From assembly GCA_945494785.1 (NCBI GenBank), contig CALYVN010000002.1:1-64000 (forward strand): a DNA stretch of 64,000 nt. Reading direction: 5' to 3'. This DNA comes from an uncultured Alistipes sp. GTDB taxonomy: Bacteria > Bacteroidota > Bacteroidia > Bacteroidales > Rikenellaceae. This document shows, piece by piece, positions 50,179 through 59,802 of this stretch. Positions within the stretch are counted from its first letter, which is position 1, and the number at the start of each line of letters is the position of its first letter. The notes beneath the pieces are model-generated. The model was not told where the DNA came from. It saw nothing but the letters and a program-made list of their open reading frames with translations, and did not search any database. A program made the position numbers and the translations under genes.

Positions 50179-52212
50179 CTATTTGCGTTCGTCTTTGAGT
50201 TTCTGCAATTCGTACATGCGGTCGCGATAACGTGCCGCAGCAAGGAAATCGAGCGATTTCGCAGCCCGTTCCATATCCGCTTTTGCCTTGGTAATCAATG
50301 CGTCTATATTTTCGCTCGCGGCGTAGGTCTTTGCTATGTCGGCTGCCATAGGGTAGTCGATATTCTCATTCGGCAGATTGTAGGCGGCAACACGGTTGTC
50401 GGCACTCTCGGCATTTGACAGCAACAGGCTCTGACCCGTACCGCTGCGTTGTGCCTTGTGCGGCAACATCGCGTGTTCCATATTGTATCGCACCTGCTTT
50501 TCGCGCCGACGATTGCTCTCTTCGATGGCTATGCGCATGGAGTCGGTGCATTTGTCGGCATACATAATCACATTGCCGTTGGAGTGTCTGGCGGCACGTC
50601 CCGCAATCTGGGTAATTGCACGTACATTGCGCAAGATGCCCTCTTTGTCGGCATCGAGAATGGCGACGAGTGCCACTTCGGGCAAATCGATTCCTTCGCG
50701 CAACAGATTTACGCCGATAAGCACATCGAACATTCCTGCACGTAGGTCTTCGAGAATCTGCACCCGTTCGAGCGTGTCGATGTCGGAGTGGATATAGCGG
50801 TTGCGCACACCGACACGGTCCAGATACTTCGACAACTCTTCCGCCATGCGTTTGGTAATGGTCGTAACGATTATTTTGTCGTCGCGTTTGGCGTAAAAGT
50901 CTATCTCTTCGAGCAGATCGTCAATTTGATTATTCGTTACTCGCACCTCCAAAGGCGGGTCTATCAATCCCGTAGGGCGGATGACCTGCTCTATGACGAC
51001 GCTCTCGCTCTTGACGATTTCATAGTCGGCAGGGGTCGCACTGACATAGATTGTCGTTCCGTGCAACTGCTCGAACTCTTCGAATTTGAGCGGACGGTTG
51101 TCTTTGGCGGCAGGCAGCCGGAAACCGTATTCGACCAAATTTTCCTTGCGTGCGCGGTCTCCGCCGTACATCGCCCTAACCTGCGGAATGGTAACGTGGC
51201 TCTCGTCGATGACCATCAGGTAATCCTTCGGGAAATAGTCGAGCAGACAGAACGGGCGGGTGCCTGCCTTGCGTCCGTCGAAATAGCGCGAATAGTTTTC
51301 GATACCCGGGCAGTATCCCAACTCCTTAATCATCTCCAAATCGTACTCCACGCGCTGTTTGAGCCGTTGAGCCTCGGCGGTGCGTCCTTCGCTCTCGAAG
51401 AATGCCACCTGTTTGCCCATATCCAGATAGATTTGACTGACGGCCGTGGCTATGCGCTCTTTGGTCGTAACGAACAGGTTGGCAGGGAATATCGTAATCT
51501 CCTGCAACGTCTCCAACCGGCAACCCGATACCGCATCGATGGAGTGAATGGCCTCTATCTCGTTGTCGAAAAACATTACGCGGTAACACTTGTTGCCTAT
51601 GGCGGACATTATGTCTATGGTATCTCCCGTAACGCGGAATGTTGCGGGTGAGAGTTCTCGTTCGGTGCGGGTGTAGAGAGCCTCGACGAGCCGATACAGA
51701 AAATGCTTGTAACTTACCACGTCGCCGACCTTGATATCGATTGACGTGGCGTGGAAATCGGCGGGATTGCCGATGCCGTAAAGACACGACACGCTCGAAA
51801 CGACTATTATGTCGCGACGTCCCGAGAGCAACTCCGAAGTTGCGCTGAGCCGCATCTTCTCTATCTCGGCATTTATGGCGAGGTCTTTTTCGATGTAGGT
51901 GTCGGTTGCGGGCAGATAGGCTTCGGGTTGGTAGTAGTCGTAATACGATACGAAATACTCTACGGCATTGTCGGGGAAAAAGTTTTTGAACTCGCCGTAC
52001 AGTTGTGCCGCAAGCGTCTTGTTATGGCTTAAAACGAGTGTCGGACGATTGAGTTCGGCAATTACGTTGGCAACCGTGAAGGTCTTGCCGGAACCGGTAA
52101 CTCCCAAGAGGGTGTTGTGTTCCGAGCCGCTGCGAATCGAGCGCACCAATCCGGATATCGCTTCCGGTTGGTCGCCCGTAGGGCTGTAATCCGATACCAA
52201 TTTGAAATCCAT
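50179..52212 (-). CDS. uvrB: Excinuclease ABC subunit B
   Basis: UvrB recognises and verifies DNA damage with UvrA and recruits UvrC. The track ORF runs on past the start; the family start MDFKLVSDYSPTGDQPEAISGLV is at 52212, giving 677 aa. Motifs: Walker A LLGVTGSGKTFTVANVI, the beta-hairpin region YYDYYQPEAYLPATDTYIEKD, VIDESHVTIPQVRAMYGGDRARKENLVEYGFRLP, the late helicase motif VLIGVNLLREGIDLPEV, and a C-terminal UVR-motif. A TACCTTTG box ends only 4 nt before the ATG. Confidence 0.98.
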   Translation of the reverse strand: MDFKLVSDYSPTGDQPEAISGLVRSIRSGSEHNTLLGVTGSGKTFTVANVIAELNRPTLVLSHNKTLAAQLYGEFKNFFPDNAVEYFVSYYDYYQPEAYLPATDTYIEKDLAINAEIEKMRLSATSELLSGRRDIIVVSSVSCLYGIGNPADFHATSIDIKVGDVVSYKHFLYRLVEALYTRTERELSPATFRVTGDTIDIMSAIGNKCYRVMFFDNEIEAIHSIDAVSGCRLETLQEITIFPANLFVTTKERIATAVSQIYLDMGKQVAFFESEGRTAEAQRLKQRVEYDLEMIKELGYCPGIENYSRYFDGRKAGTRPFCLLDYFPKDYLMVIDESHVTIPQVRAMYGGDRARKENLVEYGFRLPAAKDNRPLKFEEFEQLHGTTIYVSATPADYEIVKSESVVIEQVIRPTGLIDPPLEVRVTNNQIDDLLEEIDFYAKRDDKIIVTTITKRMAEELSKYLDRVGVRNRYIHSDIDTLERVQILEDLRAGMFDVLIGVNLLREGIDLPEVALVAILDADKEGILRNVRAITQIAGRAARHSNGNVIMYADKCTDSMRIAIEESNRRREKQVRYNMEHAMLPHKAQRSGTGQSLLLSNAESADNRVAAYNLPNENIDYPMAADIAKTYAASENIDALITKAKADMERAAKSLDFLAAARYRDRMYELQKLKDERK

Positions 52213-52216
52213 ACCG

Positions 52217-52224
52217 CAAAGGTA
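52217..52224 (-). promoter_or_regulatory. TACCTTTG -7 box of uvrB, almost touching the ATG
   Basis: TACCTTTG on the minus strand ends 4 nt before the uvrB start codon, implying a leaderless mRNA. Confidence 0.65.
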
Positions 52225-52317
52225 CACCAAAATAGCGATGCAAGCAAATTGTATGAGTGCAAACGTCCCGCACAAAATAAGCACCCCTCCGAATTTGTTT
52301 ATGCCACGCGGTTTTTT

Positions 52318-52325
52318 TATCTTTG
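52318..52325 (+). promoter_or_regulatory. TATCTTTG -7 box of dnaG, close to the ATG
   Basis: TATCTTTG ends 7 nt before the dnaG ATG, so the leader would be nil or a few bases. Confidence 0.68.
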
Positions 52326-52332
52326 CCGTCGA

Positions 52333-54315
52333 ATGATTGACCGCGAAACAATAGACAGAATTTACGCCGCAGCCGACATCGTGGATGTTATCGGCGATTA
52401 TGTTACGCTCAAACGCAAGGGCGCAAACTATCAGGCGTGCTGTCCTTTCCATAACGAGAAGACGCCTTCGTTCGTGGTCTCTCCGTCGAAAGGGGTGTTC
52501 AAGTGTTTCGGTTGTGGCAAGGGCGGTAATGCCGTAACGTTTGTTATGGAGCACGAGAACGTTACATATCCCGAAGCGTTGAAGATAGTCGCCAAGAAAT
52601 ACGGTATCGAGGTGCGCGAAAAAGAACTCACGGAGGAGGATATTCGTCGCAACGACAATCGCGAGAGCATGTTTACGCTCAATTCGTGGGCTGCGGACTA
52701 TTTCATCGACTACCTGCATCGCAGCGACGAGGGCATGAGTGTCGGAATGACCTATTTCCGCCAACAGCGCGGTTTTACCGATGCGACGATTAAAAAATTC
52801 GGTCTGGGCTTCTGTCCGTCGAAGGGCGACAAGATGTCGCAGGATGCACTCTCGTCAGGCTACAAAGAGGAGTTTTTGCTCTCGACGGGTCTGTCCATAA
52901 AGCGCGAGAGCGACGGTCGCATCTACGACCGATTCCGCGAGAGGGTAATGTTCCCCGTACACAACATTTCGGGGCGCATAGTGGCATTTGGCGGTCGTAC
53001 TCTGCGCACCGACAAGAGTGTCGCCAAATACCAAAATTCGCCCGAGAGCGAGATTTACAGCAAGAAAAACGAACTGTACGGCCTCTATTTCGCCAAGAAA
53101 GCCATCCAGCAAAAGGATTTCGCGATAATGGTCGAGGGTTATACCGATGTGATTTCGATGCATCAGGCGGGTGTCGAAAATGTTGTGGCATCGTCGGGAA
53201 CGTCGCTGACGACCGAACAAATCCGACTGCTCGGCCGTTTTACGCGCAACATAACGGTTATCTATGATGGCGACTCGGCAGGTATTCACGCTTCGCTGCG
53301 CGGTATCGATATGATATTGCGCGAAGGTATGAATGTCCGTGTGGTGCTGCTGCCCGAGCCGGAAGACCCCGATTCGTTTGCCCGTACACACTCGGCGGAC
53401 GAGGTGCATGCCTACATCGCCCAAAACGAGGAGAATTTCATCACCTTCAAGGCGAAACTTCTGTTGCGCGATGCGGCAGACGACCCTATCAAAAGGTCGG
53501 CTGTCATTACCGACATCGTGCAGTCGATAGCGCAGATTCCGGACAACATACAGCGGTCGCTGTTCGTGCGCGAGTGCGCCAGAATCATGGATATCGAAGC
53601 CTCGTTGCTGGTCGGCGAAGTGGCACGCAAACGCCTGTCGTCGCTCGGCGATGCGGAGGCAGACGAATTTTTGCGTCGTCAGCAGCGTCTGCGTCGTGCG
53701 GAGGAGCGCGAAACGACGGCGGCCAATGCGGATGCCGAAGATAAAATCGGCGCAACGTCCGTCGGCAGCAGTACCGATGCGTTGGAGCGCGAAATCATCC
53801 AATACCTGCTGCGTTACGGCGAGCATAATTTCGATTTCAAGGAGGGCAACAACTATATTCACGTGAACGTGGCGGAGGAGATAATCACCGAACTCAACGA
53901 GGACGATACGCAGTTGTCGAATCCGGTCTATAACGAGATTCTGTCGTTGTACCGCAAGGCATTTGCCGAAGGGCGCAAGGTGGAGATGCACGAACTCATC
54001 AACAATCCGAATCCCGAAGTGTGCAATGCGGCGATAGATATAATCACCGCAGAGGAGAACTATACCGAGAGCGAGATATGGAGTCTGAAAGAGGTGCATA
54101 CGACCTCCGAATCGGAGATGCTCAAAGCGGGTGTGCCGAAGGCGTTGTTGCTCTTCAAGTCGAAATCGGTGGCGCGAATGATTGCGGAGTTGCAGACGAA
54201 GTTGGCCAACGAGGAGTTGGACGATGACCGAATGCTGCAAATCGCCGATAAACTTGCTCAACTCAACCGCGTCAAGGTGATGCTGGCGAAAAAAATTAAG
54301 AGATTGTTGCTTTAA
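52333..54315 (+). CDS. dnaG: DNA primase
   Basis: DnaG makes RNA primers for replication. The 660-residue protein starts [30 protein letters not shown] at 52333 (the track ORF extends upstream through the promoter). It has the CHC2 zinc site ([11 protein letters not shown] and KCFGCGKGG), the TOPRIM motifs [13 protein letters not shown] and [16 protein letters not shown], and a C-terminal helicase-binding part with an acidic, charged linker. Confidence 0.97.
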   Translation: MIDRETIDRIYAAADIVDVIGDYVTLKRKGANYQACCPFHNEKTPSFVVSPSKGVFKCFGCGKGGNAVTFVMEHENVTYPEALKIVAKKYGIEVREKELTEEDIRRNDNRESMFTLNSWAADYFIDYLHRSDEGMSVGMTYFRQQRGFTDATIKKFGLGFCPSKGDKMSQDALSSGYKEEFLLSTGLSIKRESDGRIYDRFRERVMFPVHNISGRIVAFGGRTLRTDKSVAKYQNSPESEIYSKKNELYGLYFAKKAIQQKDFAIMVEGYTDVISMHQAGVENVVASSGTSLTTEQIRLLGRFTRNITVIYDGDSAGIHASLRGIDMILREGMNVRVVLLPEPEDPDSFARTHSADEVHAYIAQNEENFITFKAKLLLRDAADDPIKRSAVITDIVQSIAQIPDNIQRSLFVRECARIMDIEASLLVGEVARKRLSSLGDAEADEFLRRQQRLRRAEERETTAANADAEDKIGATSVGSSTDALEREIIQYLLRYGEHNFDFKEGNNYIHVNVAEEIITELNEDDTQLSNPVYNEILSLYRKAFAEGRKVEMHELINNPNPEVCNAAIDIITAEENYTESEIWSLKEVHTTSESEMLKAGVPKALLLFKSKSVARMIAELQTKLANEELDDDRMLQIADKLAQLNRVKVMLAKKIKRLLL

Positions 54316-54319
54316 TGAT

Positions 54320-54327
54320 TATATTTG
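54320..54327 (+). promoter_or_regulatory. TATATTTG -7 box of smpB-tsaB
   Basis: TATATTTG lies 37 nt before the smpB ATG, just after the dnaG stop. Confidence 0.7.
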
Positions 54328-54364
54328 CAACCCGTTCGTATGCGGCGGTGGTTGTCGGGAGAAA

Positions 54365-54826
54365 ATGGCAGATTACAAGAGCATAAATGTTCGCAACAAA
54401 CGTGCGACGTTCGACTACGAGATACTCGAAGAGTATGTCGCAGGTGTCGTTTTGGTCGGTACCGAAATCAAATCCGTCCGTATGGGCAAGGTGTCGATGG
54501 TCGATAGTTACTGCTATTTCGACAAGGGCGAATTGTGGATTCGCGGGGTAAATATCGCCGAATATGCGTGGGGAACGTGCAACAACCACATCCCCAAGCG
54601 CGACCGCAAACTGCTTCTTACAAAGCGCGAGATTGGCAAACTGACCCGTGCGATGCAGGATAAGGGTTTGACTATCGTCGGCCTGCGACTGTTTTTGAAC
54701 GAGCGGGGTTTGGCAAAAATCGCAATCGGTCTGGCTCGCGGCCGCAAGAGATACGACAAACGGGAATATCTGAAGGAGAACGACGCGCGACGAGAGATGG
54801 ACAAGGCTCTCAAACATTTTAAGTAA
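54365..54826 (+). CDS. smpB: SsrA-binding protein SmpB
   Basis: SmpB delivers tmRNA to stalled ribosomes. The 153-residue protein has [41 protein letters not shown] and the conserved [40 protein letters not shown] with its basic tail. The ssrA gene is not in the window. tsaB follows after 6 nt. Confidence 0.97.
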   Translation: MADYKSINVRNKRATFDYEILEEYVAGVVLVGTEIKSVRMGKVSMVDSYCYFDKGELWIRGVNIAEYAWGTCNNHIPKRDRKLLLTKREIGKLTRAMQDKGLTIVGLRLFLNERGLAKIAIGLARGRKRYDKREYLKENDARREMDKALKHFK

Positions 54827-54832
54827 TTTATT

Positions 54833-55540
54833 ATGGCACTGATACTTTGTATAGAGACGGGTACCGACATCTGTTCGGTCGGTATTGCAAAGGATGGCGA
54901 ATTGGTTTCGTTGCGCGAGAGCGACGAGGGTCGCGACCATGCCAAAAAGGTCGGTGTGTTCGTCGATGAACTCCTGCACGAAACAGGGGTTGCACCCGAT
55001 GATTTGGATGCGGTGGCAGTAGGCAAAGGCCCGGGTTCTTATACGGGCTTGCGCATAGGCGTATCGTTTGCCAAAGGACTGTGTTACGGTATCGGCAAGC
55101 CGCTGATAGCCGTTGATTCGCTTGCTGCGCTTGCTGCGGTGGCATGCGAGGATTATGAAGCGGGCATTATCGATGTGGAGCATTGGGACGAAGCACTGCT
55201 TTGCCCTATGGTCGATGCACGGCGCATGGAGGTCTATGCGCAGGTCTTCGATACAGCGGGTGCGGCACGCAGCGAAGTGTCGGCAGAGGTGGTTACTTCC
55301 GAGTCGTTTGCCGAATATCGCCGCGCATGCAGCGAGTTCGTCATCTTCGGCAGCGGAGCGGCCAAATGCGCCGATGTGTTGCAGGATGCAACGGCGGTGT
55401 CGGTTTTGCCGTCGGTGCGCGGTATGGTGTCGTTGGCAGAAAGGGCATTCGTTGCGGGAGAATTTGCCGACGTTGCCTATTTCGAGCCGTTCTACCTCAA
55501 AGACTTTGTCGTTACGACATCCAAGAAAAAATTTTTCTAA
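54833..55540 (+). CDS. tsaB: tRNA threonylcarbamoyladenosine biosynthesis protein TsaB
   Basis: TsaB supports TsaD in making t6A on ANN-decoding tRNAs. The 235-residue ASKHA-fold protein opens ALILCIETGTDICSVGIAKDGELVS and has VAVGKGPGSYTGLRIGVSFAKGLCYG and LCPMVDARRMEVYAQVF. The C-terminal portion matches TsaB length. It is cotranscribed with smpB. Confidence 0.95.
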   Translation: MALILCIETGTDICSVGIAKDGELVSLRESDEGRDHAKKVGVFVDELLHETGVAPDDLDAVAVGKGPGSYTGLRIGVSFAKGLCYGIGKPLIAVDSLAALAAVACEDYEAGIIDVEHWDEALLCPMVDARRMEVYAQVFDTAGAARSEVSAEVVTSESFAEYRRACSEFVIFGSGAAKCADVLQDATAVSVLPSVRGMVSLAERAFVAGEFADVAYFEPFYLKDFVVTTSKKKFF

Positions 55541-55549
55541 TCCGATTGT

Positions 55550-56113
55550 TTATGCCGTGTGATGGTTGCGCAACTCTTTGCGCAACTCCTGCTCTCTGCC
55601 GTCCATACAGCGGTCGGCAAGGGCATGAAAGCGTTTGGAGTGGTTGTGGTGTACTGTGTGGCACAACTCGTGGATTACGACATAATTCTGCAAATGTTCC
55701 GGCAGTGTCATCAGAAACAGCGACAGCGATATGTTGTTCTCACTCGTGCAACAACCCCACTTGGAGCGTGCCGCCCGAATCGTAACTCGCCCGTAGCGGA
55801 ATCCGAATTTGCGTGCGAAAAATTCGACTTTGGCAGGCAATACGCGCTTTGCCTCGCGGCGCAGAGCCTCGATTTCGTCGGGTGTGCAGATATGGCGGTC
55901 GGTAGCGGCTGTCTCTATCCGACGGCGGGTTGCGGCAATCCAATCGGCTTTGCTCTCGGCAAAGACCAATGCCCGCGAGACGGATATGCCTGCGGGAAAA
56001 CTCAAACGAACTGCTCCGTTGGGCTTTATGGTAAGCGAAATGCGACGGCAGCGTGCATTTTGCGACAGCGTTATCGCTCCGAGCGTCGGATGGTCGATTT
56101 GCTTTACTGCCAT
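55550..56113 (-). CDS. YgjP-like metallopeptidase (DUF45, M48-related)
   Basis: The 187-residue protein has the zinc-binding HELCHTVHHNHSKRFHALAD (HExxH with a downstream acidic/His ligand) and the DUF45 pattern SKWGCCTSENNISLSLFLMTLPEHLQNYVVIHEL. Members resemble SprT/WSS1-like metalloproteases; its target is unknown. It lies 45 nt downstream of rlmB on the same strand and is probably cotranscribed. Confidence 0.88.
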   Translation of the reverse strand: MAVKQIDHPTLGAITLSQNARCRRISLTIKPNGAVRLSFPAGISVSRALVFAESKADWIAATRRRIETAATDRHICTPDEIEALRREAKRVLPAKVEFFARKFGFRYGRVTIRAARSKWGCCTSENNISLSLFLMTLPEHLQNYVVIHELCHTVHHNHSKRFHALADRCMDGREQELRKELRNHHTA

Positions 56114-56158
56114 GAGGTTGTGCCGATTGTTGCTGTTGATGAATTGCCCGAACGACGG

Positions 56159-56893
56159 CTATTCGCCTATTCGCTGTCGGACGACCTCGAACAGCATCAC
56201 TGCTGCAGCTGCCGAAACGTTGAGCGACTCGATTGCGCCGATAAGCGGAATGGCGAGTTGTTCATCGCACAATTTCAGGGTCTCTTTCGAGATGCCCTTC
56301 TCTTCCGACCCCATGATGATTACGGTCGGTTGACGGAAATCGGCGTCGTATATCAGTTTGCGGCTGTGTTCGGTCGCGGCGACTACCCGAAAGCCCTCTG
56401 CCTGCAAGGTCTTTATCGTGTTGCGTATCGAGCCGACGCGACAAACGGGTATGCGGTTTAACGCTCCTGCCGATGCTTTCATCGCTTCGGCATTGACGGG
56501 TGCCGAATTTTTCAGCGAGGTGATTATGCCGTGCGCTCCCGCACACTCTGCCGAGCGTGCTATGCCTCCGAAGTTGCGGATGTCGGTAATGCCGTCGAAC
56601 AACACTATGAGCGGTGTTTCGTCATCGGGTACACGCTCCAAAATATCCTGCAATTCGACATACTCTATGGCCGCCATTTGCGCCACAACTCCCTGATGAT
56701 TGCCCTTTGTCAGGCGGTTGAGTTTTTCGACGGGTACCTCCTGTACGCGTAGACGGTGGCGCAGACACAAATCGCGCAAATCGTTCATAAGTTGTCCGTC
56801 GGCACCTTTGCGCATATAGATTTTTTCAATCTGTTTGCCCGACTCCACAGCCTCTGCCACGGGACGAATGCCGAATACCAAATTGCACTCCAT
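56159..56893 (-). CDS. rlmB: 23S rRNA (guanosine-2'-O-)-methyltransferase RlmB
   Basis: RlmB methylates a guanosine in 23S rRNA. The 244-residue SPOUT/TrmH enzyme has an N-terminal substrate-binding domain (NLVFGIRPVAEAVESGKQIEKIYM) and the knotted C-terminal domain with LFDGITDIRNFGGIARSAECAGAHGII, IIMGSEEKGISKETLKLCDEQLAIPL and SLNVSAAAAVMLFEVVRQR. Confidence 0.96.
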   Translation of the reverse strand: MECNLVFGIRPVAEAVESGKQIEKIYMRKGADGQLMNDLRDLCLRHRLRVQEVPVEKLNRLTKGNHQGVVAQMAAIEYVELQDILERVPDDETPLIVLFDGITDIRNFGGIARSAECAGAHGIITSLKNSAPVNAEAMKASAGALNRIPVCRVGSIRNTIKTLQAEGFRVVAATEHSRKLIYDADFRQPTVIIMGSEEKGISKETLKLCDEQLAIPLIGAIESLNVSAAAAVMLFEVVRQRIGE

Positions 56894-56918
56894 AAAGACA
56901 TCTGTTTTCGTTCGGCAA

Positions 56919-56926
56919 CAAAAATA
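56919..56926 (-). promoter_or_regulatory. TATTTTTG -7 box of rlmB
   Basis: TATTTTTG on the minus strand, 25 nt before the rlmB ATG. Confidence 0.62.
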
Positions 56927-56960
56927 CGGAAATATATTTGAATTTTTGGCGGTAACATCA

Positions 56961-56968
56961 TAATTTTG
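56961..56968 (+). promoter_or_regulatory. TAATTTTG -7 box of the SGNH lipoprotein gene
   Basis: TAATTTTG ends 29 nt before the ATG at 56998, so a start at the GTG at 56968 would overlap the promoter. Confidence 0.6.
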
Positions 56969-56997
56969 TGAGCGGTTTGAATCAGTTTGTGGAGATT

Positions 56998-57804
56998 ATG
57001 AAACTATTGCGTACAATCACATCGATTTTTGTCGTCGCCGTTTTGGCCGCTTGCAGCGATAAGGCTGCCGACAAGTGGCAGTGTAAGGTGCAATCGGTCT
57101 ATATCATCGGCGCGTCGATTGCCTATCCCGAAAATACATGGTTCGAAATGGGTTGCGAGCAACTCGGACTGACGCCAATCAACCGTGCCGTCTCCGGTAC
57201 GCGCCCGACCGAGAGTGCCGTACAAATGTCTCGCGGCGAGGAGTATTCGTTCGAGGAGTTGGACTCGTTCGGCGTATTTGCCATAATGCACTGCCACGAG
57301 ATGGAGGTGTGCGACGAGAGCAAGTTGCTCGCCGATTACAACGATTACGAGGTGCAGGTGGATATGGACTATTCGCAGGCGTTCGACTACATCATTCGCC
57401 GATATATCGACGATTGCCGTGCGCTCGAATACAACCCTGCCTCGCAATGGTACGGCATCAATGGCGGCAAACCCGTCAAAATCATTCTGTGTACCCATTG
57501 GCACGATGCAAGGGTCGTATATAATGCCTCCGTCCGTCGTCTGGTCGAACGTTGGCGGGAGTATGCCACGCTTTGCCCGTTCGATACCGAAATAGGCTTT
57601 ACCAAAGATGTCCCCGACCAAAACGGCCAGCAGGTCTCGTTGCAGTTTGCCTGCAACGGCATCAACGATACGGAGGAGTTGTACGGCGTGGTTTACGGCT
57701 GGCATCCGACACGCGGCCGCGATGCCGAGATACAGCAGCGCATGGCGCGGATATTCGCCAAAGCGTTGCAAAGATGTCTCGACGAGGAGAACGATGCGCA
57801 ATAA
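56998..57804 (+). CDS. SGNH-hydrolase-like lipoprotein (DUF5040 type)
   Basis: The 268-residue protein has a lipobox signal MKLLRTITSIFVVAVLAAC (Cys19) and then VYIIGASIAYPENTW, which resembles block I of SGNH/GDSL esterases with GAS in place of GDS, and NRAVSGTRPTES as the second block. The later ILCTHWHDARVVYNASV and YGWHPTRGRDAEIQQRM supply candidate His/Asp residues. This matches a Bacteroidetes family of lipoprotein hydrolases with unknown substrates. Start chosen at 56998 with a GGAGATT just upstream. Confidence 0.78.
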   Translation: MKLLRTITSIFVVAVLAACSDKAADKWQCKVQSVYIIGASIAYPENTWFEMGCEQLGLTPINRAVSGTRPTESAVQMSRGEEYSFEELDSFGVFAIMHCHEMEVCDESKLLADYNDYEVQVDMDYSQAFDYIIRRYIDDCRALEYNPASQWYGINGGKPVKIILCTHWHDARVVYNASVRRLVERWREYATLCPFDTEIGFTKDVPDQNGQQVSLQFACNGINDTEELYGVVYGWHPTRGRDAEIQQRMARIFAKALQRCLDEENDAQ

Positions 57805-57821
57805 TCATTTTTCCGCACCTT

Positions 57822-57858
57822 AAAGGGGTTGTGCCGATTGACACAACCCCTTGTTTTT
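57822..57858. terminator. Bidirectional terminator between the SGNH lipoprotein and ABC-F genes
   Basis: AAGGGGTTGTG/CACAACCCCTT is a perfect 11-bp stem with loop CCGATTGA and a GTTTTTC tail. Confidence 0.88.
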
Positions 57859-57873
57859 CGTCTGCCTCGCGTT

Positions 57874-59802
57874 TTACGACTGCACTATGTCGAGTTCGTA
57901 ATTAGCCTTCTCCCACTCGTGCATCAGATGGTCGTAACGCCGTTTCAAATCGTCGTATCGACGGTATGACTCGGCGTCGTACGACGTTGCAACCGCAAAT
58001 TGCTCGTCGAAGGCGGCAATCTGCTTCTCGATATCGCCCAATTCCGACTCGATACCCTCTATCGTTTTGCGAATTTTGCGCAGCACCTTCTCCTGCTCCT
58101 TTTTCTGCTCGTATGAGAGTTTGCCGGCAGTCGGCTCGGATTTCGTCGCAACGGTTTCGGGCGCGGCTTTGCGCTCGACCTCGTGCAGATTCTCCAACTT
58201 GCGCTTTTCGAGGAAATAGTATATGCCGCCCAAATACTCGTGTACTCCTCCGTCGCGAAATTCGTACACCTTATCGACGATGCCGTCCAAAAATTCGCGG
58301 TCGTGCGAAACGACGATAACGGTGCCGTCGAACTTTTGAATCGCCGCTTTGAGTATATCCTTCGAGCGCATATCCATGTGGTTGGTCGGCTCGTCCAATA
58401 CGAGCAGATTGTGCGGTTCGAGCATCATGCGTGCCATCGCAAGACGCGAACGTTCGCCACCCGAAAGTACCTTTACCTTCTTGTCTATATCCTCGCCGCG
58501 GAACAGAAATGCACCCAATATGTCGCGCAGCCTCGTGCGGATGTCGCCTACCGCAACACGGTCGAGAGTGTCATAGACGGTAAATTCGCCGTTCATCAAA
58601 TCGTCCTGATTCTGCGCATAGTAGCCTATATTGACATTCGCGCCGATTTTTATCTCGCCCTCGCTCGGCTCGATTTCGCCGATAAGCATCCTTGCGAATG
58701 TGGTTTTGCCCTCGCCGTTCCGACCTACCAGAGCGATTTTGTCGCCTTTGTGTATGGTAAATTCCGCCCCCGAGAATACGCGGTGCGCACCGAAGGCCTT
58801 TCCTGCACCTTTGATGTCGGCAACAATCTGACCCGAACGCGGTGCGGGAGGAAATTTGATGTTGAGGGTCGCCAAATCTTCCTCCTCGACATCGATTCTC
58901 TCCAATTTGTCGAGTTGCTTTATGCGCGACTGCACCTGATTCGATTTGGTGGGTTTGTAGCGGAATCGCTCGATGAACTCCTCGCTCTTTTCGATAAGAC
59001 GCTGCTGATTCTGATAGGCGGCCAACTGCTGTGCGCGTCGTTCGGCACGCAGCGTAACGAATTGCGAATATGGTACTTTGTAATCGTATATTTTGCCCAA
59101 CGACAGTTCGATGGTGCGCGTGGTTACGTTGTCCAAAAAGGCACGGTCGTGCGAGATGAGCAACACTGCGCCGTTGTAGTTGCGCAGATAATCCTCCAAC
59201 CACTGTATCGACTCGATGTCCAAATGGTTTGTCGGCTCGTCCAACAGAAAAATCGACGGACGGCGAAGCAGCAGTTTCGCTAATTCGATACGCATGCGCC
59301 AACCGCCCGAAAATTGGCTCGTCGGCTTGTCGAAATCGTCGCGCCGGAAGCCCAAACCGAGCAGCGTCTTCTCTATGTCGGCATCGCGTGTGTCGCCACC
59401 GAGTATGTGATAACGGTCGTTCTCGTCGTTGAGACGGTGCAGCAACTGCTCGTATTCCGCCGATTCGTAGTCGGTACGCTCGGCAATCTCTTTGGTCAGC
59501 CGCTCAATCTCCGCCTCGATGCCCAACACCTCCTCGAAGGCCTTTTCGGTCTCGTCCAACAACGTGGTGGTGTCGGCAACGCGCATCTGTTGGGGCAGGT
59601 AGCCGATTGTGCATTCGCCATTGCGCGTAACTGCGCCCGAAGTGGGTTGCTGTTCGCCTACAATCAGTTTCAGAATGGTCGATTTGCCCGCTCCGTTGCG
59701 ACCCACCAGACCGATGCGGTCTTTCGGGTTGATTAGGAAGGAGATGTTGTCGAACAGCGTCCAGCCGCCGAAACTGACGCTCAGATTGTCAATCGAAATC
59801 AT
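57874..59802 (-). CDS. ABC-F family ATPase (Uup/EttA-like)
   Basis: A soluble 642-residue protein with two ATPase domains and no membrane part: Walker A GLVGRNGAGKSTILKL and ALVGRNGEGKTTFARM, signatures SQFSGGWRMRIELAKLLL and VLSGGERSRLAMARMML, Walker B IFLLDEPTNHLD and LVLDEPTNHMD. The linker between the domains has the charged P-site tRNA-interaction helix, and a C-terminal coiled coil follows. ABC-F proteins act on ribosomes; which subtype this is cannot be told by eye. Its ATG overlaps the rpe stop by four bases. Confidence 0.93.
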   Translation of the reverse strand: MISIDNLSVSFGGWTLFDNISFLINPKDRIGLVGRNGAGKSTILKLIVGEQQPTSGAVTRNGECTIGYLPQQMRVADTTTLLDETEKAFEEVLGIEAEIERLTKEIAERTDYESAEYEQLLHRLNDENDRYHILGGDTRDADIEKTLLGLGFRRDDFDKPTSQFSGGWRMRIELAKLLLRRPSIFLLDEPTNHLDIESIQWLEDYLRNYNGAVLLISHDRAFLDNVTTRTIELSLGKIYDYKVPYSQFVTLRAERRAQQLAAYQNQQRLIEKSEEFIERFRYKPTKSNQVQSRIKQLDKLERIDVEEEDLATLNIKFPPAPRSGQIVADIKGAGKAFGAHRVFSGAEFTIHKGDKIALVGRNGEGKTTFARMLIGEIEPSEGEIKIGANVNIGYYAQNQDDLMNGEFTVYDTLDRVAVGDIRTRLRDILGAFLFRGEDIDKKVKVLSGGERSRLAMARMMLEPHNLLVLDEPTNHMDMRSKDILKAAIQKFDGTVIVVSHDREFLDGIVDKVYEFRDGGVHEYLGGIYYFLEKRKLENLHEVERKAAPETVATKSEPTAGKLSYEQKKEQEKVLRKIRKTIEGIESELGDIEKQIAAFDEQFAVATSYDAESYRRYDDLKRRYDHLMHEWEKANYELDIVQS

